Assembly: GCF_004340785.1 (NCBI RefSeq)
Contig: NZ_SLXS01000003.1
Coordinates: 591,689 to 655,688, forward strand
Reading direction: 5' to 3'
Length of the DNA stretch: 64,000 bases
From: Tumebacillus sp. BK434
Lineage (GTDB): Bacteria; Bacillota; Bacilli; Tumebacillales; Tumebacillaceae
Below, in pieces: positions 11,301 through 21,439 of the stretch. Every line of letters begins with the position of its first letter. The stretch's first letter is position 1. Below the pieces are notes generated by a model. It was not told the DNA's origin. It saw only the letters and a list, made by a program, of their open reading frames with translations, and searched no databases. The position numbers and the translations under genes are program-made.

Positions 11301-14202
11301 GGCGAATCACCTTTTGCTGCGCCAATCCGTTCGGCACGGTCAGCCCGCCGCTTTGGCCGTTATGGTTGACCGCGCCGCCGCGAATCACGCCCCAGATCGG
11401 GTCGCCGTCCCGCTCGGCATCCTCCAGCCGCTTCAGCACCAGCACCGCGCTGCCTTCGCTGCGGATGTAGCCGTCCGCTCCTTCATCGAAGCTGCGGCAG
11501 CGGCCCGACTCGGCCAGCGCCTGCAGATTCGAGAAGCTGGCGTGCGCCTCCGCGCGCAAGATCAGGTTGACCGCACCGGCCAGCGCCAGATCGCACGCGC
11601 CCGACCTCAACTGCATCATCCCTTGATGCATCGCCACCAGCGAGGACGAACAAGCGGTGTCGATCGCCATGCACGGGCCTTGGAACCCAAACGTGTAGGA
11701 CAATCGTCCCGCCGCGCTGTTCAGCATGTTGCCCGTAAACATGTACGGGCCGGGCAGCTGGCCCAGATCGCGCCCGAGCTGCAGATAATCGCTCCCGGCG
11801 ATCCCGATGAAAACGCCGGTCTGACTGCCCGCCAGCGACTTCGGGTCGCGCCCGGAGTCCTCTAACGCTTCCCAGCTCAGCTCCAGCAAGAGCCGCTGCT
11901 GCGGATCTAACATTTCCGCCTCCTTGGCCGAGATGCCGAAGAACAGCGGATCGAACTGGTCGATGTCGTCCAAGTACCCGCCCTGCGACGTGGTCAGTTT
12001 CTGTTTGGCCGCCCGGTCTTGCTGCCAGCGCCCGGAGGGAATCTCCCGCACCGGGTCGATGCTCTCGTGCAACAGCTGCCAATATGCGTCCGGCGTGTTC
12101 GAGCCGCCCGGAAAACGGCAGGCCATCCCGATCACCGCGACCGCACCGCTCGCTTCTTCGCGCTTGCCCTGCCCGCCTTGCGGTTGCACCTGCGCCTGCT
12201 GCTTCTGTTCCAACAGCTCAGCAAACACGCGAATGCTCGGATAATCCAGCGCCGCCGTGCTGGTCAGCGCCATGCCGGTCCGCTGCTCCAGACGCTCTTG
12301 CAAGATCAAGAGCTGCATCGAACTCAGTCCCAGATCGAAAAACCCGGTGTTCACATCGTCGACCGCCGTACCCAGCAAGCGCTCCACTTCACCTTTCACC
12401 ACGGTCAAATATTCCCCGCCGGCCGGGACAGCTGTGCTGCTCAGGTTTACCGCCAGTGCCTTTTGTAACTCAGAACCTTCCGTCTTTTGTTGATCCGCTA
12501 CATCCTTTGGCATCTGTGCCATTAAAGATGCGAACTTCCCGCTTTGAAAGTCTTGGATCAGCTGGAAGCGCTGCACCTTCCCGCTCGTCGTCTTCGGGAT
12601 CGCCGTGACGGGCAGCACGTGGTCGACGCGCAGACCCACGCCGCTCAGCACCAGTTCCCGCACTTGCTCCACGATCGGCAGGAAGCCGTCCAACTGCTTT
12701 TTGTAGTAGACGAAGATCACCAAGTCTTCCGTGCCCGTCTCCGCATTCGGCACCCCGCAGGCGATGTACTTGTTGAGCTCCTCCTCGCCGATGCCTTGCA
12801 GGATCACCTTCTCGATGTCGTGCGGAAAATAGTTGGCCCCGCCGATGAGGATCAGTTCTTTCTGCCGGCCGACGATCACCAGACGCCCTTCATGCAAAAA
12901 GCCGAGGTCCTGCGTGTTGAGCCAGCCGTCCGCGCTGAGCACCTTGGCCGTCGCTTCCGGATTGTGGTGGTAGCCCGCCGTGACGCTGCCGCCTCTGATC
13001 TCAATCGTGCCGACGATGTCCTCCCCGAGCGGCTGGCGCTGTTCATCGGTGATGCGCACCTCGACGTGCTGCACCGGATGCCCGCAGTCGACGAGCTCCA
13101 TCGCCTCGGCAGCGTCTCGTTCAACAAAGGAAACCGGCTGTCCGATCCCCACTTGCCGGCGATCGACCGCATAGGACTGCACACCCTGCTCCCGCTTGCA
13201 GGCCGAGACGACGAGCGTCGCTTCCGCCAGCCCGTAGCCGGGCCGGACCGTCGATTCGCTCAAACCGTACGCGCCGAGTCTGTCGGCAAAATCCTGACAG
13301 ATCGCCGCCGAGATCGGCTCCGCGCCGTTGATGATCACTTTTACGCAGCTCAGGTCCCACGCTTCCGCCTGTGCCGTCTTCGCTTTAAAGCGCTTTAGGA
13401 AATGACGATAGCCAAAGTTCGGCGATCCCAAGACGCTCGCCCGATACTTGTGCACCGAGCTGAGCCAGTAGGTCGGATTCCAGATGAACGTGTTCGTCGG
13501 CATGATGTTTTGTTCCACCCCGAGCACAAGTGGGGCCAGATGGAAGAAGATCATCCCAAAGTCATGCGTCAGCGGCATCCAGCTCAAGAAACGATCATTT
13601 TCCGTAATTTCAAATATATTGACTAAGTCATTAATATTGGTCAACAGATTGCGATGTGTCAGGACGACCCCTTTCGGCTGCCCCGTCGACCCGGAAGAAA
13701 ATTGCACAAACGCGATGTCCTCCGGCCCAGGCTCATAGAACTGCGGCTGCCGATCGGCGACTTCGACCCTTTCCGGCTGAAACAGCCGAGCGGTCATCAC
13801 CGCGCTCTGCTCCGCCCCGTCATGCTCCTCCGCATACGCCGTCAGCTTGGCGGACAGCTTGTCACAGTCGGTGACGATCCACGCGGACTGCAAGACTTCC
13901 CAGACGGTGAACACTTTCCGCGTGTTCACCAGATTGTCCGCATAGGAGAGCGGGATCGGGACGATCCCCCCGAGCAGACAAGCCCAATACGCGGTGAGGA
14001 ACGACCGCGGCGCCAGAAACTGCAGCACCAGCTCATCGCCCTTTTCCACGCCCCTCGCTTGAAAAGCGGCCAGATACTGGCCTGCCTCGGCGAGCAGCGC
14101 TTCGTACGCAAGAACTTCTTCATTCGTCGAGTTGTTGAGAAAGCGAACCCCAGCACCGGTTCCGGCATTCTCACGCAAAGCTTCGACCAAAGATTGATAC
14201 AT
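5359..14202 (-). CDS. Hybrid megasynthase FAAL-ACP-KS-AT-ACP-C-A-PCP-half C
   Basis: A PKS/NRPS starter protein of about 2947 residues. Domains in order: fatty acyl-AMP ligase (1-575), ACP (DLGLSSM near 624), KS (DTACSS near 846), AT (GHSIGEY near 1289; SHPFHS resembles the malonyl-type HAFH), ACP (GIDSLM near 1617), condensation domain (HHIIADG near 1861), adenylation domain (YTSGSTGRPKG near 2327), PCP (DLGGNSF near 2711), then a C-terminal piece that looks like only the C-lobe of a condensation domain (2770-2947). Read against the GrsA numbering, the A-domain pocket is D-I-L-Q-I-G-V-I-W, close to the known glycine code DILQLGLIW. Inferred product of this protein: a beta-keto fatty acyl-glycyl thioester. 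The ATG at 14202 has GGGGTG upstream; an in-frame TTG at 14244 has no RBS. Confidence 0.95.
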   Translation of the reverse strand: MYQSLVEALRENAGTGAGVRFLNNSTNEEVLAYEALLAEAGQYLAAFQARGVEKGDELVLQFLAPRSFLTAYWACLLGGIVPIPLSYADNLVNTRKVFTVWEVLQSAWIVTDCDKLSAKLTAYAEEHDGAEQSAVMTARLFQPERVEVADRQPQFYEPGPEDIAFVQFSSGSTGQPKGVVLTHRNLLTNINDLVNIFEITENDRFLSWMPLTHDFGMIFFHLAPLVLGVEQNIMPTNTFIWNPTYWLSSVHKYRASVLGSPNFGYRHFLKRFKAKTAQAEAWDLSCVKVIINGAEPISAAICQDFADRLGAYGLSESTVRPGYGLAEATLVVSACKREQGVQSYAVDRRQVGIGQPVSFVERDAAEAMELVDCGHPVQHVEVRITDEQRQPLGEDIVGTIEIRGGSVTAGYHHNPEATAKVLSADGWLNTQDLGFLHEGRLVIVGRQKELILIGGANYFPHDIEKVILQGIGEEELNKYIACGVPNAETGTEDLVIFVYYKKQLDGFLPIVEQVRELVLSGVGLRVDHVLPVTAIPKTTSGKVQRFQLIQDFQSGKFASLMAQMPKDVADQQKTEGSELQKALAVNLSSTAVPAGGEYLTVVKGEVERLLGTAVDDVNTGFFDLGLSSMQLLILQERLEQRTGMALTSTAALDYPSIRVFAELLEQKQQAQVQPQGGQGKREEASGAVAVIGMACRFPGGSNTPDAYWQLLHESIDPVREIPSGRWQQDRAAKQKLTTSQGGYLDDIDQFDPLFFGISAKEAEMLDPQQRLLLELSWEALEDSGRDPKSLAGSQTGVFIGIAGSDYLQLGRDLGQLPGPYMFTGNMLNSAAGRLSYTFGFQGPCMAIDTACSSSLVAMHQGMMQLRSGACDLALAGAVNLILRAEAHASFSNLQALAESGRCRSFDEGADGYIRSEGSAVLVLKRLEDAERDGDPIWGVIRGGAVNHNGQSGGLTVPNGLAQQKVIRQALADAGLLPEQIDYVEGHGSGTKIGDPQEVNALAEVFAGRERPLYLGSVKSNLGHLETAAGMAGICKVLLAMRHGRLPANLHYRKGNPLIAWERLPVQVVDRTMAWEPRDGVYRAGISAFSISGTNAHLVLEARAERAERPVLTPRSAYLCTLSARTEASLRQYARELAAWCEQPTAGLAELSRTLNTGRAALPRRLSLVAGSHEELQKRLTGLLNGEEKLGADAATAGGRLVFLFTGQGSLYAEMAKELYEDSDVFRERLHALDAAFRPQIGVSLIDLLYGGGAEDLQRPLYSQPLIFSVQIALASFWASLGITPDLLIGHSIGEYAAACVDGVISLDDAVRMVAARAQVMDRTPAVGRMIGILAGVEKVQELIEGVADVSIAAVNSPDNVTVSGGKASIDELAMRARNARFFVQELAVSHPFHSVLMREQARQLADAISDVQFHAPSPRLISAVSGELAAAGKEIDADYWAGHLVEPVQFSAALQTAVQAGGRVFLEIGGTATLCGLAAQNFDREELAFLPSLRMGQPAWKPLLESAGKLWERGWNVRLGALDEGKPVRVDKLPHTPYDRKRVWFLETQLAPAVYQEVAAAAEPAALVLDEPMEQTGEHRANADLPSQLKGKIEEVTGVAAEEIAEAQSLFSLGIDSLMLVEISKFIQKQYGVEIALNTFFTELNTVEKVAAHLAEQGAVPFVSVAPAVRAVQTAPTAPAVREVPAPVAAADGVLEDIYRKLAHLESLILSLGAVQAETQQPKIGEVAERPASFELASDERRMYFMSFLAGGNEAHQIRGTFNLDGPVDVERLKRAFATVSTQHEMLRSSFRVEGAQVVHQIADAVEAEFFVADLRVDGEQERFDQFFRRPFDLATAPLWRWGVTVDPAGQHQFTLSIHHIIADGVSLNLLLNDISEVYQHGKMLGTPTLSYHEFVKREQQFLASPAAAEQEAWWRQHLQPLPQTLNFPSDAARPEINEFRGATCYFGFDSDVLAKVKEVAMRGESTTFMVLIAAWTAFLGRIAHQSDFCIGVPWNRRMIGDFARTVGMCTQTLVLRMQPERSRSFLSYLDAVKEVSLATYARSDYPLDLLLSGLNVERDMSRNPLFDVMFNYEKDGQRMLDFGDVRGVVGRFPVQHAQFDLYLDMFEHDDVLQCRLNYATPLFAAARVEDWAQRFQAFLVDVLQDPERPLGGFSLLRAEEERELLTQGRGPAVQGQPFARDLLDDSFRAHMDRPAVWYQGQELTFAALQARAEVLASHMIELGLEPGDRFGLLLPRSPDLVAAMLAGLQIGCAWVPLDTSFPQERLSYMVENSGAKLLIGDAALIEHSGYGLPALDPAVLETAVAGWQRPVQIAPDQLAYVIYTSGSTGRPKGVELEQCALANFLQGMAEALDWTPGARTACLTTPSFDIFLLETLLCLAQGGCIVLADDSDMANPASVLRLVQEGRVEALQVTPTRLRLLCADASIAHEILSGVSTLIVGGEAFPAQLLPLLQQHPSLRIFNVYGPTETCIWSTCKELTSAEDVTIGLPIRGTNVYVLDPFGEFAPPGMEGDLWIGGAGVARGYVANQALTGERFAADPFSGGRMYLTGDRARWKNGELECLGRGDDQIKLRGFRIELGELEEILRKHPAVTNAAATVRELSPGNQVLVSFYQRTPELTVTESELRAWLAERLPAYMVSEFLVELPAIPQTLNGKVNRQALPALPSASSALPTDVETEGGPLDGVLVNIWKKLLGDRPIGLHDSFFDLGGNSFSLVLLYAELDKEFPGLLTVPDLFALPTIAKLKAFLEAATGDSSLEGSGLLPLTGDWFETGSGERRLVETELEPEMQAKIAELGATYRLDFSETLLALYALYLQKSLGAEQIPLWLLGDAEQVARIDFRFAANMELAQVFSELSAGLPTLRDYQPLRKLNLTAKADGQVRAGFAADRGVDARRVLRKLDFYLLAEPHNGRVRLRFEYGNRLSGSALRNHLLRFKKLLKLVAGM

Positions 14203-14250
14203 TTTCACCCCATCCACCCCTTGCAAATATCGAATAGTTTCCAAATAAAA

Positions 14251-14297
14251 ACAGCTGTCGTGACAGGGGGTTGATCGTCCTCTGTAAAAACAGCTGT
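14251..14297. repeat. Two ACAGCTGT palindromes upstream of the megasynthase
   Basis: The 13-base unit AAAAACAGCTGTC occurs twice, with the palindrome ACAGCTGT at 14251-14258 and 14290-14297 (39 bases apart, close to four helical turns). It lies 50-95 bases upstream of the megasynthase start, where an operator would be expected. On the minus strand TTGACA (part of CTTGACAGC) overlaps the upstream copy, but I see no good -10 at the right distance. Confidence 0.45.
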
Positions 14298-14311
14298 CAA
14301 GCGTGTGGTGT

Positions 14312-15043
14312 TTATTTTCTGTTGAGAATGAGGATCGCGCCGCCGTAGCCGAGAATTCCCCAAATGATCAACGTGATGTAATGTTCAGTTCCGGCCGTAA
14401 ACGCATTCTCCGCCATCGAAGCGCGCATGACCTCCGCCATCGAGTACAGCGGCAAAATGTGGTGCAGAGTCTGCAGCCACTCCGGCAGACGCTCCATCGG
14501 GAAGTTGATCGGCGAGAACATCAGTGCGCCAAAGATCAAGACTTGCGACAGCGCCATCGAAGCGAGCGGCGACAACGCATACGAGAAGCCGTAGCCGACC
14601 CCGATCGAAGTCAGCGCGATCAGGACGATCACCGGCAGCACTGTCCACGAGATGTCATAGCCCGGATCGTACACATAGTGCGCCACCAGCGTGGAGATCG
14701 CGATGCCCGGAATGGTGATGATCAGCCAGGACAGCGTGTCGGCCGCCAGCACGAGCCCGCGGTTGACCGGCCAGGTGCGGATGAATTCGATGTAGCCTTC
14801 CGTTTTGGCGTTGGCGATCTGCTGCGGCAGAATGACCAGGCCGGTGATGATCAGAATCAGCGTCGGCGCACCGGTTGCCAAGAAGAGAATCGTGTTTTTC
14901 TCCGGATTGTCGAACAGATAGGTAAAACCGATGACAATCCCCAGCGACACCATGATCTGAATGATCGAGAAGAACATCAGATTCCCGGAGTTTCGCATAA
15001 ACTGCATCTTAAAGACATACTGAAACTGTTTGATTGTCGTCAT
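14312..15043 (-). CDS. ABC-2 type transporter permease
   Basis: A 243-residue membrane protein with about six hydrophobic helices, typical of ABC-2 permeases. It includes the stretch SPINFPMERLPEWLQ before the last helices, as seen in drug/antibiotic export permeases. Its start overlaps the end of the upstream ATPase gene by four bases (ATGA), so the two form one exporter. It ends only about 110 bases before the megasynthase on the same strand and no clear terminator separates them. Export of the lipopeptide product or self-resistance is therefore plausible, but this rests on position only. Confidence 0.85.
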   Translation of the reverse strand: MTTIKQFQYVFKMQFMRNSGNLMFFSIIQIMVSLGIVIGFTYLFDNPEKNTILFLATGAPTLILIITGLVILPQQIANAKTEGYIEFIRTWPVNRGLVLAADTLSWLIITIPGIAISTLVAHYVYDPGYDISWTVLPVIVLIALTSIGVGYGFSYALSPLASMALSQVLIFGALMFSPINFPMERLPEWLQTLHHILPLYSMAEVMRASMAENAFTAGTEHYITLIIWGILGYGGAILILNRK

Positions 15044-16023
15044 ACTGCCGCACCTTCCTTACCCGTATGGAAACTGTAAGCGCCCGCGCCTTCTTCCGCT
15101 TCCCGTCCGCCGGTCAGCGTGACATATACGTCTTCCAGCGTGGTCGGGGCCAGCGAATAGTCGATGATGCCGCCATGTTCAGCTTGTTGGTGCGCCCATT
15201 CGATCGCCGTGGTCGCCAGCTCCTGGTCGATCGACAGGATCATCCGCCCGCCGTTGACGCGCGAGCTTTGCACCCACTCCGGCAGCGCGTAGTCTGCCGC
15301 GTCATGCGTCAAGCCGATCTCCAGACGCAGCTGGTTGGAAACGGTGCTCTTCACTTCGGCCGGCGTCCCTTGGGTGAGAAACTTTCCTTGGTGGAGAATC
15401 GCCACGCGGTCGACCGCCTTCTCCGCTTCCAGCACGTTATGCGTGACCAGGATGACCGAGGTGCCGTCGTTGGTCAGGTCGCGGATCACGTCCCACAGGT
15501 AGCGGCGGCGCACCGGGTCGACGTCGTTGGTCGGTTCATCGAGCACGACCAGTTTGCCCGGCTGGATCACCGCCATGCAAAAGGAGGTCAAGCGACGAAT
15601 CCCGCCGGAGAGTTTGACCCCTTCGGTGTTCACCCATTGGCCCATGTCCAGCTTCTCGAACAGCATCTCCATGCGCTTTTTCACATCGTTTTTCTTGCCC
15701 ATCCGCATCATGCCCATCGTCGAGACGGCCTGCGTCGGCGTCATGAAGCCGAGCGGCAGCTGCGACTGCGGCTGCACCGAGCAGATCGAGCGTGCGCGGA
15801 GCGGATCTTTCTGCACCGATTCGCCAAGCAGGTACACTTCACCGCTCGACGGTTTGATCGAACCGATGATCTGATTGACCAGCGTCGTCTTGCCGGCACC
15901 GTTATGTCCCAAGAGGCCGTAGATTTCCCCTGCTTTGATGCTGAAGCTGATATTATCGTTCGCATAAAACTCGGACTTGCGATTGCGGAACACCTTGGTC
16001 AGTCCTTGCACATCTAAGATCAT
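15040..16023 (-). CDS. ABC transporter ATP-binding protein
   Basis: A 327-residue ATPase of the drug/antibiotic (ABC-2) exporter type. It shows Walker A (GHNGAGKTT near residue 40), a signature-like KLSGGIRRL, Walker B with the catalytic Glu (LVVLDEPT), and a C-terminal extension of about 100 residues as usual in this subfamily. It partners with the permease that overlaps its 3' end. ATG at 16023 is chosen because TGGAGGT lies five bases upstream; the GTG four codons earlier has no RBS. Energises export of an unknown substrate, possibly the neighbouring PKS/NRPS product. Confidence 0.9.
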   Translation of the reverse strand: MILDVQGLTKVFRNRKSEFYANDNISFSIKAGEIYGLLGHNGAGKTTLVNQIIGSIKPSSGEVYLLGESVQKDPLRARSICSVQPQSQLPLGFMTPTQAVSTMGMMRMGKKNDVKKRMEMLFEKLDMGQWVNTEGVKLSGGIRRLTSFCMAVIQPGKLVVLDEPTNDVDPVRRRYLWDVIRDLTNDGTSVILVTHNVLEAEKAVDRVAILHQGKFLTQGTPAEVKSTVSNQLRLEIGLTHDAADYALPEWVQSSRVNGGRMILSIDQELATTAIEWAHQQAEHGGIIDYSLAPTTLEDVYVTLTGGREAEEGAGAYSFHTGKEGAAV

Positions 16024-16140
16024 AAGTACCTCCACTCATTCCTTTACCCGTGCAGCACAGCACGCTTCGCAAAGGGGATTCTAAATTCAAATATACATCG
16101 CTTATGCTTTGCATACAGATTAAACCTTGCCTCGAAAATA

Positions 16141-16168
16141 ATTATAACACCGTGATAATAACATACAA
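16141..16168 (-). promoter_or_regulatory. Candidate promoter of the ABC-2 exporter
   Basis: On the minus strand TTGTAT (16163-16168) and TATAAT (16141-16146) are 16 bases apart, giving a leader of about 110 bases before the ATPase start. The rest of 16024-16282 is AT-rich and holds no convincing gene; a small dyad TATGC-TTT-GCATA lies near 16102-16114 in the leader. Confidence 0.5.
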
Positions 16169-16282
16169 ATGACGCTTTTGCAAAAATATTTCCCGTTTTA
16201 ATTAAGATTTCGTAATTTTTTATTTGAATAAAATGAGAACGGTTCTAATGAACACCCTATACCACTTGCCTCTGCACAACAC

Positions 16283-16313
16283 AAAAAGACCCTTCTGCCG
16301 TTTGACAGAAGGG
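16283..16313 (-). terminator. Rho-independent terminator after the MacB-like permease
   Basis: CCCTTCTG (16290-16297) pairs with CAGAAGGG (16306-16313), and the minus-strand transcript continues into TCTTTTTG. It lies just after the permease stop at 16324. Confidence 0.85.
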
Positions 16314-16323
16314 CCTCCTGCTC

Positions 16324-17507
<1,184 letters not shown>

Positions 17508-17511
<4 letters not shown>

Positions 17512-18212
17512 GCCAGCACCTCCCCGGAGGCGCGCTGCTCATTCTGCACATCTTCGCGGATCACGCCGTCGCCGAAGCGCAGGACGCGCTTGGCGTGCTC
17601 GGCGATGTCCGCTTCGTGCGTGACGAGGATCACCGTCGCCCCTTCGTCATTGATCTGCCGGAACAGATGCATGATGTCGAGCGACGACTTGGAGTCGAGG
17701 TTCCCCGTCGGCTCGTCGGCGAGCAGGATCGGCGGGTTCATCGCCAAGGCGCGGGCGATGGCGACACGCTGCTTCTGTCCGCCGGACAGCTCGTTCGGGC
17801 GGTGCGAGGTGCGGTCGGCCAGCCCGACTTTGGCGAGCAATTCCTTCGCCCGCTCCGTGCGCTCCGCTTGCGGCACGCCGCCGTACAGCATCGGCAGCTC
17901 GACATTTTTCAAGATCGTCTGGCGGGGCAGCAGATTGAAGCTCTGGAAGACGAAGCCGATCTTCTGGTTGCGCACGATCGCCAGCTCATCTTCCGTCAAG
18001 CTCTGCACTTCTTCCCCATCCAGCACATAGCGGCCCGCCGACGGCACGTCGAGGCAGCCGAGCAGGTTCATCAGCGTCGACTTGCCCGAGCCGGACGGGC
18101 CCATGATCGCCACAAATTCGCCTTGGCCGATGAACAGGTCGGTCGGATGCAGCGCGTGCACTTCCAGCCCGCCTTGATCGTAGGTTTTGGAAATGCCGGT
18201 CAAGGTGATCAT
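17508..18212 (-). CDS. MacB/LolD-like ABC ATPase
   Basis: A 234-residue ABC ATPase with Walker [10 protein letters not shown], signature [14 protein letters not shown] and Walker [10 protein letters not shown], the sequence type that serves FtsX-fold permeases (MacB, LolD, FtsE). It overlaps both neighbours by four bases (ATGA junctions), so stoichiometric coupled translation with the membrane fusion protein and permease is expected. Confidence 0.93.
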
Positions 18213-19258
18213 TGCACCTTCACCTTTTTGCCGGCGCGCAGGTCCTCCGGTACGCTTTTGATGATCTCATCCCCGGCAGACAGGCCGCTCAGGATCTCGA
18301 TGTGCGTCTCATCCTCTTTGCCCGTCTTGACTTCCGCTTCGACCGCTTTGCCGTTTTCCACGCGGTAGACGAGCGCTTTGTCGCCTTCGCGCTTGACCGC
18401 TTCCAGCGGCACCAGCGGGTGCCGCTCCGCTTCGGTCAGCGTGATCTCCACCGTTGCGTTATAGCCCGGGCGCAGCTTGGGCGCCGGATTGTCGAGGGCG
18501 ACGACCATCTCCACGGACGGATCTTTGGCGGCCGGATTGGCGATCGCCGCCGTCGGCGCCAGATAGGTCAATTTGCCCGGGTACGTGCTGTCGGCAAACG
18601 CGTCGCCGCTGACGGTAACGGCGAGCCCCTGCTGCACTTTGCCCGCATCGAGCTCACCGATCTGCGCGCGCACCTGCAGCGCGCCCGGGTTGGCGATGAC
18701 CAGCGCCGGAGCGCCTTCCATCAGCATCTGGCCCGCTTTGATGTCCAATTGTGTGACGACGCCCGCATTCGAAGCGGTGACGGTGGCGGAAGCGATCTTC
18801 TTCTGCACCGCCTCCACCGACATTCTGGCGTTTTCGATCTTCAGGTCGTACAGGGTCAGGTCGACCTTCTGTCCGGACAAGAGCGGGTTGCTCTGTGCCG
18901 CTGCATTTTGCTTGCGGGCCGCCTCGCGTTCCGCTTCGGCGATCTTGACGTTGTTTTGCTCCATCTTCAGCTGCTGCTGCAGCTCGTCGACGCGCAGCGT
19001 GTACAAGGTCTGCCCCTTTTTCACCGCGTCGCCGGGCTTGACCGACAACTTCTCGACGATGCCGCTCGCCGGGGCAAAATAGTGCTGCACCTCAGCCGAC
19101 TCGATCTGCCCGCTGGCGAACACCGTTTCTGAGATCGCGCCTTCTTCCGCTGCGGCGACGGAGACGTCGATCGTTTTGTTCAGATTGTAGACGTTCGCCC
19201 CGACGAGTCCGATGACCGACACGGCGATGACAGAACTCCAGATCAGCTTTTTGTTCAT
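18209..19258 (-). CDS. Membrane fusion protein (MacA/HlyD family)
   Basis: A 349-residue protein with an N-terminal membrane anchor (residues 5-25), a lipoyl/biotinyl-like hairpin ([22 protein letters not shown]), a coiled coil of about 60 residues rich in Gln/Glu/Lys, the second lipoyl half ([20 protein letters not shown]) and beta-barrel domains. This is the MacA-type adaptor for the ATPase/permease pair that follows. ATG at 19258 is used because AAGGCGG precedes it; the 22 upstream codons of the open frame do not look like protein. Confidence 0.9.
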   Translation of the reverse strand: MNKKLIWSSVIAVSVIGLVGANVYNLNKTIDVSVAAAEEGAISETVFASGQIESAEVQHYFAPASGIVEKLSVKPGDAVKKGQTLYTLRVDELQQQLKMEQNNVKIAEAEREAARKQNAAAQSNPLLSGQKVDLTLYDLKIENARMSVEAVQKKIASATVTASNAGVVTQLDIKAGQMLMEGAPALVIANPGALQVRAQIGELDAGKVQQGLAVTVSGDAFADSTYPGKLTYLAPTAAIANPAAKDPSVEMVVALDNPAPKLRPGYNATVEITLTEAERHPLVPLEAVKREGDKALVYRVENGKAVEAEVKTGKEDETHIEILSGLSAGDEIIKSVPEDLRAGKKVKVQ

Positions 19259-19260
19259 GA

Positions 19261-19917
19261 TTATGCCGCCTTCGAGCCGAGCAGGGTGAGGAAGCTGACG
19301 ACCGCCCAGCCGATCACGATCCACGTCGCAACAGAACCGCGGCCTTTGCGCGTCATCACCGAAGTCCCGATGATCATCAGCACCAGGCTCCAGATCGCAA
19401 ACGGGTTGACCATCTGCGCGAGGACGAACAGCATCGACGTTTTATCGGACACAAACGCGCCCGCCGTCAGCGACACATCAAACAGCGAGGTCGCACCGGT
19501 CGCATAGGCGATGATCCCGGTGAGCAGCGTCCCGATGATCGTCGGGATGTACGAGTAGAGCGCAACTTTCGACAGCTGCATGTAAGTGGCTTCTCCGCGC
19601 ACGAACAAGTTGACGAGCAGCAGGAGCAGACCGCCGATAAACATCGTCAGCACGATGCTGAGCGCTGCCGTGACGTAGCCGATGCCAAGCGCAGATGCGA
19701 GTGCAAGATCGCGGACCGTTTCCGGAATCTCCTGTCCCCGCTCCGCCTGTCTGCTCAGCTCCTGATCGATCGTGCCGATCATCGCATCCCCTTGCAGCCA
19801 CAAGGCCAGCACCGACAGCGCCGTCAGCAAAATCAACGTCAGCACCCAACCGCCTTTTCCGCGCAGCCGTTCAAACGCGGCGGCCGGTTGTGTAAGTACC
19901 CCAAGAATATTCCCCAT
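19261..19917 (-). CDS. Yip1-family integral membrane protein
   Basis: A protein of about 218 residues with five hydrophobic helices, beginning MGNILGVLTQPAAAFERLR. The N-terminal 'P.. F' motif before helix one is typical of bacterial Yip1/YIP1-like proteins often found beside MacA/MacB-type transporters. The ATG at 19917 follows AAAGGGTGT; ATG at 19935 is an alternative adding six residues. It is the first gene of the four-gene export operon, ending two bases before the fusion-protein start. Exact role unknown; probably accessory to the exporter. Confidence 0.8.
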   Translation of the reverse strand: MGNILGVLTQPAAAFERLRGKGGWVLTLILLTALSVLALWLQGDAMIGTIDQELSRQAERGQEIPETVRDLALASALGIGYVTAALSIVLTMFIGGLLLLLVNLFVRGEATYMQLSKVALYSYIPTIIGTLLTGIIAYATGATSLFDVSLTAGAFVSDKTSMLFVLAQMVNPFAIWSLVLMIIGTSVMTRKGRGSVATWIVIGWAVVSFLTLLGSKAA

Positions 19918-20009
19918 TTTTTTACACCCTTTCATAGTAGAGATTAATTTGATAAGATCTGGAACTACTTGTAATACGAACAACTCGCCAAAAGGTTCAC
20001 CGTTTGCTG

Positions 20010-20035
20010 AAAAAAAGAAAAAACCGCGGAGTGAG

Positions 20036-20048
<13 letters not shown>
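20010..20048 (-). terminator. Terminator of the arginine operon
   Basis: A ten-pair stem (20024-20033 with 20039-20048, one G-U pair) is followed on the minus strand by TTTTTTCTTTTTTT. The argH stop codon TAA lies in the loop. Confidence 0.93.
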
Positions 20049-21424
<1,376 letters not shown>

Positions 21425-21439
21425 AGCTGTACGGCCCCC

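Noticed and set aside
8725-11865. 1046-codon plus-strand open frame (and 6433-8688)
   Set aside because: Shadows of the GC-rich megasynthase; no domain, RBS or plausible composition.
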